Assembly: GCA_034770075.1 (NCBI GenBank)
Contig: CM068379.1
Location: forward strand, 13,890,922 to 13,954,921
Source of the DNA: Aralia elata
Taxonomy: Eukaryota; Streptophyta; Magnoliopsida; Apiales; Araliaceae
Reading direction: 5' to 3'
DNA: 64,000 nucleotides
This document shows, in pieces, positions 56,957-64,000 of this stretch. The translations under genes and the position numbers were made by a program. The notes beneath the pieces were generated by a model. The model saw only the letters and a list, made by a program, of their open reading frames with translations. It was not told where the DNA came from and did no database searches. The first letter of the stretch is position 1, and each line of letters starts with the position of its first letter.

Positions 56957-59744
56957 TTATATTGGAGAAATGATGTTTAATGGTAAATTAAACATTGCTG
57001 ATAGTAAATGAAATTGTTATGAAAAGGATATTAACTAATGTTATTAAGTTGAGATTATATTATGAAATAATATAATTTAATTATTATGCCTTGTTAGCAA
57101 TAAAAATTGTTATGGGTTATATTTCATAATAATGTGAATAATTCACTTAATTAAAATAGTGATTTAATGTAAATATATATTTATTTTAATAGAATAAATA
57201 TTTGATGAAATTATTTAGGTATGATGATATTGAGTAATTGATGATAAACAATTTTATCGTCGGTGCGTATTTTTGTTACGCTAATAGAATGGTAATATTT
57301 TAATTTAATTAAATAATTAAATTAGAGGAATAATGATTTATTAAATGAAATTATAATTATAATTGTCTAATTTGAGATTATAAATTTTTTTAATAAGTTT
57401 AATTAGACTTATTAATATAATACGTTTATTAAATTAAAGTGTGACAATATATATATATCTTATAATAAAAGATTATTAAAATAAGCTAAAAAGGGAGTTT
57501 TTGGGTTCTAGCCAAACGAGGCATAGAGACCCTTTGTTTTCCCTAACTGCTGGTAACTCCCAACTAAATATTACGTGAGTTTCATCAGTTAGAGTTGGGA
57601 AAGCCAAAGAGCAGAGATGAGGAAGAGAGAAAATTGAGAGAATTCTTAGGAAATTGAGGAGAAATTCTAGTAATCAAGAGGAAGAAGGAGATTAATCAAA
57701 CTCTCTTAATCATCTAACCTATTCTAGTGAAGAAATCAAAGGTATAAATTACTCTAAACCTTAGTTTTCTTTTCTTTTGAAGTTTCTTCTGTAAATTGGG
57801 TTATGATGAAGAATTTATGAATATGTTGGTTATTTATGTTAGTGAGGGTGTTCAAATCGTTTTATGTTTTTTATAATTGGGTTTTTAGTCATCAAATCCA
57901 TGAAAAGATATTTAAAATAAAGAAATTTGAGTTTTGTAGTAATATGTATATTTTGGTCTATTTTGAAATTAAAATTAGTTAGGAATTCATGTTGTAATCT
58001 GTAAATTGATGATGAATATTGTTAATACGTTAAGGAACGAAAAGAATGCAAGTTGAATGAATCAATTTGGTTCATAAACAAATTCGTGAGAGTTGGATTC
58101 GCTAAAGGTGTCAAATGTGAAAATTAGTATGAATATGGAATTTGAATCCTTAATTTGGGTTATTTAATGTTTCTAAGGTGTTAAAAAGTATTTGTGGATT
58201 CTAGTTTTGGTGTGTATTAAGTTTAGAACCTCTGGTATGATTAATCTAAACTCTGATTGATGAATCAATGAGTTTTGCCTTGAAAATTTCATGAATCGCG
58301 AACTACAGGAACAGTCAGTCGAGTCTACCGCCCCGGCGGTAGAAACGAGCTGAGTTCACCGCCCCGACGGTGTCGTCGCCCCGGCGACAAATGTGAACTA
58401 TAATCCTCGCCCCGGCGGCAGCCTCGCCCCGGCGGTAACTTTGTAAAGGAAACCACCGCCCCGGCGGTGGAACAGGAAAAAAAAATTTCTTTTTCTTTGT
58501 GGCTATGCTATGTTACCATATGCATGTTCAAGCTTGGATTAATGTATTTAACGAATGCTAAGATATTGTGATGAACGTTAGAATATACCCATTTATTTTC
58601 AGACGACAATTAGAATATTAAAATTAGATTGGATGTGAGTGAATCCTGAAGTGTTGTAGCAAGCCAAAGATTAGATTATGTAGTGTTAATAAACGTTATA
58701 CGTCTAATGTAAAGAAGAGTTTAAGACTTAACTAAATGTTAAGTGTCGATTAAAGTGAGACGCAATAAAATGAAGGTTTACAAAGAGAACTTAATTTTTA
58801 AGTTGAGAATTGTATAGAGAATAAAAATGAAGGATTATGAAATATAGAGTAGAGTAATACTGAGTATTGCTATGTGGCTAATAAATATTGTGCATGATTA
58901 TATGTCGTGTAGGATGCGTGAAATGCAGATAAGTATAAGCTGGTTATGGTAATTGATAATCTACAAACCAGGCAAGTCTTTTAGTTCCTATTTGCTATGT
59001 GAACTTGATGTTAAATTGTGTAATTTATTTTGAAATCACATGACGAATTGCATACATTGCCAGCATGAGATGTTATAGTCAACTTATGACTAATGATTGA
59101 ATTGAGAATGTTGGTTGAGTAAGGAACTCAATCTTTATACTTGTTACGTGAATTATTGAATGTATGTTAAACTATTATAAAGATTATGAGATGTATGTTG
59201 AGCATGTTATTATGTGTTACGTGATGCATGCAAACTGTTAGATATGCTGAGCTGTTGAGCTCATTCTTGCAAATAACCATTTTTGCAGGTTAAGGATCCA
59301 AGGTAACGTTATGTGCTGCTTGAAAAGCATAGATCAAAGTGAAGCATGAAGATTAAATAATTTTAGTTGGTGTGGTTATGTTAAACCATATCTAAGTGTT
59401 TGATAAATGTACTTGATGATTTAAAATGTGTAATTTACAATGAGTTGTAAGATTTTATTGTTTGATGTGAAGTTATATTATCATACATGTAAGAATAACG
59501 ATCTGAGATGTAAGGTTTCAATTCGAAATAATGATGAAGTGAATCAAGGAATGATATATGATTCTAGAATGTGTACTGCTAAAGGTTATGATTCAGGGAA
59601 AGATGAGAAAGAAAACTGAAGAGTTTAAAATTATTCCGCATTTTATGAAGTATAACATTGAATAATGTTGTAAAGTCAGAATGAAGATATATTGTTATCG
59701 ACCGATGTGGAGAGTTAGATTGTTAAAATTTTGGGGTCGTTACA
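56756..59744 (+). repeat. 5' LTR of the LARD-like element (2989 bp)
   Basis: TGTGACAACCCGAATTTTC...GGGGTCGTTACA. It holds an expanded (AT)n tract at about 56889-56954 (much shorter in the 3' LTR, 62937-62949) and a GC-rich palindrome cluster at about 58318-58470. At about 57520-57740 there is a purine-rich segment with a donor-like AAAG/GTATAA. No gene. Confidence 0.85.
58318..58470 (+). repeat. Cluster of CCGCCCCGGCGG-type palindromes in the LTR
   Basis: Within an AT-rich LTR there are at least six copies of an ACCGCCCCGGCGGT-like palindrome or half of it, spaced 15-30 bp. A similar cluster of GGCGCC/GCGCTGCGGCGC sites lies in the LTRs of the 2719-18209 array (about 3100-3190, 9924-10015, 16677-16770). 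Confidence 0.7.
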
Positions 59745-59745
59745 G

Positions 59746-59758
59746 TTGGTATCAAAGC
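59746..59758 (+). promoter_or_regulatory. Primer binding site of the LARD-like element
   Basis: TTGGTATCAAAGC starts one base after the LTR end (CGTTACA at 59738-59744). One mismatch to the usual initiator tRNA-Met site. Confidence 0.8.
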
Positions 59759-62700
59759 TGATAGGTTCGAAACCTTAGGTAGGAGTACCTTAGGCTATAA
59801 CCTTAGAGAAGAGAGGTGAAGGTGATAGAGTTTAAAGAATAGTAAGTTAAGTATGATTATGGTGCAATCGTATTCTTTAACGGTTGATGTATGGTATATG
59901 GGTTAAACAATTTCTTCAGAGAGCGGAGGTTGATACGAACTAGCAACCGATCTAACTCACTGTGCAAAACAGTGTAGACAAGATGGGAACTAGTTTGTTG
60001 GTTGTTTGTGGGAAACCACTCAAGTGCTATACTGAACACTGTTAGAGACTCGAGGTGTACCGAGTATAGAATTATGGATGCGTATGATTAAGAAGTGATT
60101 CTTTTTATATTGGTGGATGCATGAGATGAGCTAAGACCTAGAAACGTTACAAGAAGAAGACGCGAATGATGCGAAGTAAACTCGAATAAAATATTGAATA
60201 ATATGAATGAAGTTAGAGATTCTTAAAGAAAGAATTGATATATAAAGAAGGAGATTCAAAGAAGAATCTTGAAGAGTTATATAAGATGAGAACCAGGAGT
60301 TACCTGACTCCAGTAATAAAGGTGGTGTTAATAAATAGACGATATCTATAAGATGAGAATGGTATAATGATACGAATGAACTCAAATAGAGTTTAGAAAA
60401 TTCATGCGAGACAATATTATGGTAAAATTATTAGGTTCAACTAAGAACCTGAAGAGCTAAAAGAACAGGGAACACCTGAGTTGATTAATCATAAGATAAC
60501 GTGATTAAAGAGAATAATAAAGAAGATCGTAGGATGAGACGATCATGAGATAAGAAAGAATCGTAAGAAGAGTTGATGATGGAATGAGATCACGACGTGA
60601 TCTGCTAAAGTTGTAAAATGTTAGAGGATCTTAAATAATTGAATAGTTGTAGCATGACTCTATAAAGAGATGGTACTATGAAATAGTACGAGGTAAACTC
60701 ACGAGGACTTATGGATGATGGAATATGAGAAATTCGTATCAAACAAAGAGTTAAGTTAAAAGCAAGATGAAATTAGATGGGATTTCAATTGAGGACTCAT
60801 GTTAGTGGTTGAGTTGTACAATTCCTGGTATGGGACGGGAATTTGTGCTTGGTTTGAAAACTACTTAGCTTCCTATATTAATATAGTGGTTGAGTTGAAC
60901 AAATCTTGGTATGGGACGGGATTTGTCCATGGTTTAACAACCGCTCAGCTTCCTATATTAATTAGTGGTCGAGTTAGTTCGACAACCACTTAGCTTCCTA
61001 TATTGATAATCATTGAAATATTGGCGTCGCACTATCTATATACATATGACGAGAAGGTGATTCTTTTCTCATATTTATATTTAATAGTTAGAGAATATTT
61101 AAGATTAGGTACGGTTCTTAAACTAATACGTATGGTAAGTTCGTGACTCATAATCGTATGGTGGAACCCCTCAGCGAATGGACGATTTTGGTCTGACTAG
61201 GATAAGTTCCTAAAACCATATGATTATGGTAAGTTCCTGAACTTCTAAAGTGTGGTAAGTTTGATGAACTATATTGGGTATAGAAAAGTTATGCTATAGA
61301 TAACATTGATGATATTGAAGAATGATAGAATGATTGAGTAATGAAGCAATGGAGTAAAGATTGAAGTTGATGGAGGAGAATTGGATATTCCAAATCTTCT
61401 AGCTATGCTAGATTTTCGAAATTTATTGACATCGTGCTGATATTCGCAATTTGTATTCTCAAAAATATATTAGGTCAATGTTTGAACCAATAAGTTTTAA
61501 AATGTGCTATTATTCGTATGTCTATGCTAATTGATTCAGCTAGATAAAAATGATTTGAAATTATCAAAATGTATTTTGAACGATGGAGTCATCAATGCAA
61601 TCGAACCTAGTGTTGGATGTGATCGAAGGATCGTCAGCCCACTATGGTATGAAGTAGTATGACAAAGTCCTAAAATGACGACATCCTCAACGTACTATTA
61701 AACGGTACGGTATCATGACGTCATAAAAGAATTTTATTCTTTTGTTAAGATATGTCAATTGAGTTTAGCTAAAAATATTTTGACTAATATGCGAATTATT
61801 GTTCAAGGTCTATGCTAATTGATTCGGCTAGACAACTATTGAAAGGTATTTATGAAGTTCAAGAATTTTTTTTGAGATTTTATGTCAAACCAGTTTATTC
61901 TGGTGCGAAATTCGTATTAAGTCTGAGGTGAACCAACCCTATAATGGGGGCTATGCAATAGCGTTAATATGTATGTGCACAATACATAGTACGAAGGGCT
62001 GATCACTTGGAGTACGAGAAGAGGTGGTCCATAGTCTTTTGACTGTTAAAGGTTACAGTAGAAATATCTGTTAACCTAGGACAAGGTTCAAGTCTTTACG
62101 ACTCCTCAGTATGATATTTAAAGTTTTTGAATGAATCTTTTAAAATCCCTGAGCTACTCTTACTGCTTCCCAATTATTAAATAATTGTGGAAGATTCTTA
62201 TTCTTTTGAAAGGTGGAAGTGGAAAGAAAATATTCCTTAAGAAGGGATAGGTTATAGAATGTGCCATATGTTGATAAATAAACAAAATATAATAAATCCA
62301 AGAAGGAATGAAATTCCAGAAAAGGAAGAGATAAATTTAGTTGATGATGACTAATGATGAGAAATTTTTAGAAGAGGAAGATGAGAAGAATGCAATGATC
62401 TTAGAAAGATCCTTGGAGAAAGAATTGGGTTGTAGAACCCAATGAATAAGTAGGGATTAATGAAAAGTCCATTCGGATAGCGGGAATAGACGAATATTAG
62501 TAAATCAAAATTTCGAGGACGAAATTCTTAGAAGAAGGGGTGAATGTAATATCCTGAATATTTATGCGATGCTAAATCAGGATACTAAAAGATTACCACG
62601 AGAAAGTTATGCAATGAGTGCGTTAAAGAGTATATAATACTCGAAGTATTACAAGTTTAAGTGAAGTTAATGAAATAAAATCTACACTAAGGTGATGCGT

Positions 62701-62784
62701 TGAGTTATTCAACGATAATTGTGAAGGAGATTTAGTGGAAAACCGAGTAAGGGAGGTTTCGTTGATTCCGAGAACGGAATCCTT
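59759..62784 (+). other. Internal region of the LARD-like element, no coding sequence
   Basis: About 3 kb of purine-rich sequence without readable gag or pol. It contains an approximately 80-bp tandem repeat (60804-61010) and a repeated phrase TCTATGCTAATTGATTC (about 61520 and 61810). A second PPT-like stretch and LTR-like start lie at about 62508-62545 (CGAGGACGAAATTC, then TGTAATATCCTGAA). A faint, heavily degraded chromodomain-like reading may exist at about 62660-62760; I would not rely on it. Confidence 0.55.
60804..61010 (+). repeat. About 80-bp tandem repeat, 2.6 copies
   Basis: AGTGGTTGAGTTG-type starts at 60804, 60885 and 60964, each unit ending in CTTCCTATATT. The third unit is shorter. 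Inside the LARD-like internal region; function unknown. Confidence 0.75.
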
Positions 62785-62799
62785 ATAAGGAGGGAAGGA
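62785..62799 (+). promoter_or_regulatory. Polypurine tract of the LARD-like element
   Basis: ATAAGGAGGGAAGGA directly precedes the 3' LTR start TGTGACAACCC at 62800. The array at 2719-18209 has almost the same tract before its LTR. Confidence 0.8.
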
Positions 62800-64000
62800 T
62801 GTGACAACCCGGATTTTCAAAGAATTATTAGATAAGAATTTAATAAATAAAATTCTTATTACGTGACGTTTTGAGTTTAAGTATGTGTATATATGTGTTT
62901 CATATTATGAAATTGTGATTTGGTGTGCAGAGGAATATATATATATATTCTTATATTGGACAAATGATGTTTAATGGTAAATTAAACATTGCTGATAGTA
63001 AATAAAATTGTTATGAAAAGGATATTAACTGAATGTTATTAAGTTGAGATTATATTATGAAATAATATAATTTAATTATTATGCCTTGTTAGCAATAAAA
63101 ATTGTTATGGGTTATATTTCATAATAATGTGAATAATTCACTTAATTAAAATAGTGATTTAATGTAAATATATATTTATTTTAATAGAATAAATATTTGA
63201 TGAAATTATTTAGGTATGATGATATTGAGTAATTGATGATAAACAATTTTATCGTCGGTGCGTATTTTTGTTACGCTAATAGAATGGTAATATTTTAATT
63301 TAATTAAATAATTAAATTAGAGGAATAATGATTTATTAAATGAAATTATAATTATAATTGTCTAATTTGAGATTATAAATTTTGTTAATAAGTTTAATTA
63401 GACTTATTAATATAATACGTTTATTAAATTAAAGTGTGACAATATATATATCTTATAATAAAAGATTATTAAAATAAGCTAAAAAGGAAGTTTTTGGGTT
63501 CTAGCCAAACGAGGCATAGAGACCCTTTGTTTTCCCTAACAGTTGGTAACTCCCAACTAAATATTACGTGAGTTTCATCAGTTAGAGTTGGGAAAGCCAA
63601 AGAGCAGAGATGAGGAAGAGAGAAAATTGAGAGAATTCTTGGGAAATTGAGGAAAAATTCTAGTAATCAAGAGGAAGAAGGAGATTAATCAAACTCTCCT
63701 AATCATCTAACCTATTCTAGTGAAGAAATCAAAGGTATAAATTACTCTAAACCTTAGTTTTCTTTTCTTTTGAAGTTTCTTTTGTAAATTGGGTTATGAT
63801 GAAGAATTTATGAATATGTTGGTTGTTTATGTTAGTGAGGGTGTTCAAATCGTTTTATGTTGTTTATAATTGGGTTTTTAGTCATCAAATCCATGAAAAG
63901 ATGTTTAAAATAAAGAAATTTGAGTTTTGTTGTAATATGTATATTTTGGTCTATTTTAAAATTAAAATTAGTTAGGAATTCATGTTGTAATCTATAAATT
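62800..64000 (+). repeat. 3' LTR of the LARD-like element, cut by the window end
   Basis: TGTGACAACCCGGATTTTC... follows the 5' LTR (56756) with few substitutions over the visible 1.2 kb. The main difference is the short (AT)n tract. Its last part and the right flank are outside the window. Confidence 0.88.

Larger units (their letters stand above)
56756..64000 (+). mobile_element. Large non-coding LTR retrotransposon (LARD-like), 3' end outside window
   Basis: 5' LTR 56756-59744, PBS, about 3.05-kb internal region, PPT, 3' LTR from 62800 running off the window. It inserted into the TRIM LTR (left target GTCAT 56751-56755). The internal region has no ORF above about 65 codons and no gag or pol I can read. 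The first 65 bp after the PBS and the last 40 bp before the 3' LTR closely resemble those of the gag-only array at 2719-18209, so it is a related chromovirus-derived non-autonomous family. Confidence 0.82.

Noticed and set aside
60799..60993. 64-codon ORF in the LARD-like interior
   Set aside because: Falls in the 80-bp tandem repeat, which explains its open frame.

Overview
The window is nuclear DNA of a flowering plant, most probably a eudicot. It looks like repeat-dense, probably pericentromeric or heterochromatic sequence. I find no convincing single-copy host gene. Almost all of it is nested transposable elements: Ty3/gypsy of the Ogre/Tat and chromovirus (Tekay/Del-like) types, Ty1/copia elements, a TRIM, one MITE and two long-TIR DNA transposons. 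The species cannot be named from this. All boundaries and identities were read by eye.

Left half (1-25,669, nested several deep). The 3' end of Ogre/Tat element A (140-bp tandem repeats, PPT, 2.1-kb LTR, 1-2718) sits inside the leftmost LTR of a minus-strand array with three LTRs and two bodies (2719-18209). Each body keeps a gag ORF, a short acidic/coiled-coil leader ORF pair, the first residues of protease and a decayed integrase C-terminus with chromodomain; RT, RNase H and most of integrase are missing. The array lies in the LTR of another element (18210-21008). That element lies inside a decayed copia element (gag, protease, integrase; 253-bp LTR at 25417-25669), whose gag is also split by a 1.9-kb solo LTR (22961-24867, TSD CCTAG).

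Centre (25,670-48,385). A 17.4-kb Ogre/Tat element B (26719-44152, TSD AATAT) has both LTRs, a tRNA-Arg-type PBS, gag, protease, a predicted intron between protease and RT, RT, archaeal-type RNase H, integrase, two antisense plant-type genes (a three-exon plant mobile domain gene and a DUF7745-like gene), a 140-bp tandem array, PPT and 3' LTR. B is broken by stops and frameshifts, and its RT reads YVDE rather than YVDD. It split a DNA transposon whose terminal inverted repeats are now about 19 kb apart (26388 and 45624). A solo LTR of the same Ogre/Tat family follows (46444-48385, TSD AAAGC).

Right part (48,386-64,000). AT-rich remnant DNA with a 195-bp tandem duplication, a PIF/Harbinger-like MITE (50886-51120, TSD TTA), a Mutator-like element with roughly 150-bp TIRs and 9-bp TSD (52746-54485), an 867-bp duplication joined at compound microsatellites, and a TRIM (56219-56755). 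A large non-coding LTR element (56756 to beyond 64000, 2989-bp 5' LTR) interrupts the TRIM's second LTR.

Most notable are the intron-bearing antisense gene cassette inside element B, the three-LTR gag-only array with its retained chromodomain relic, and the in-frame spliceable intron of B.
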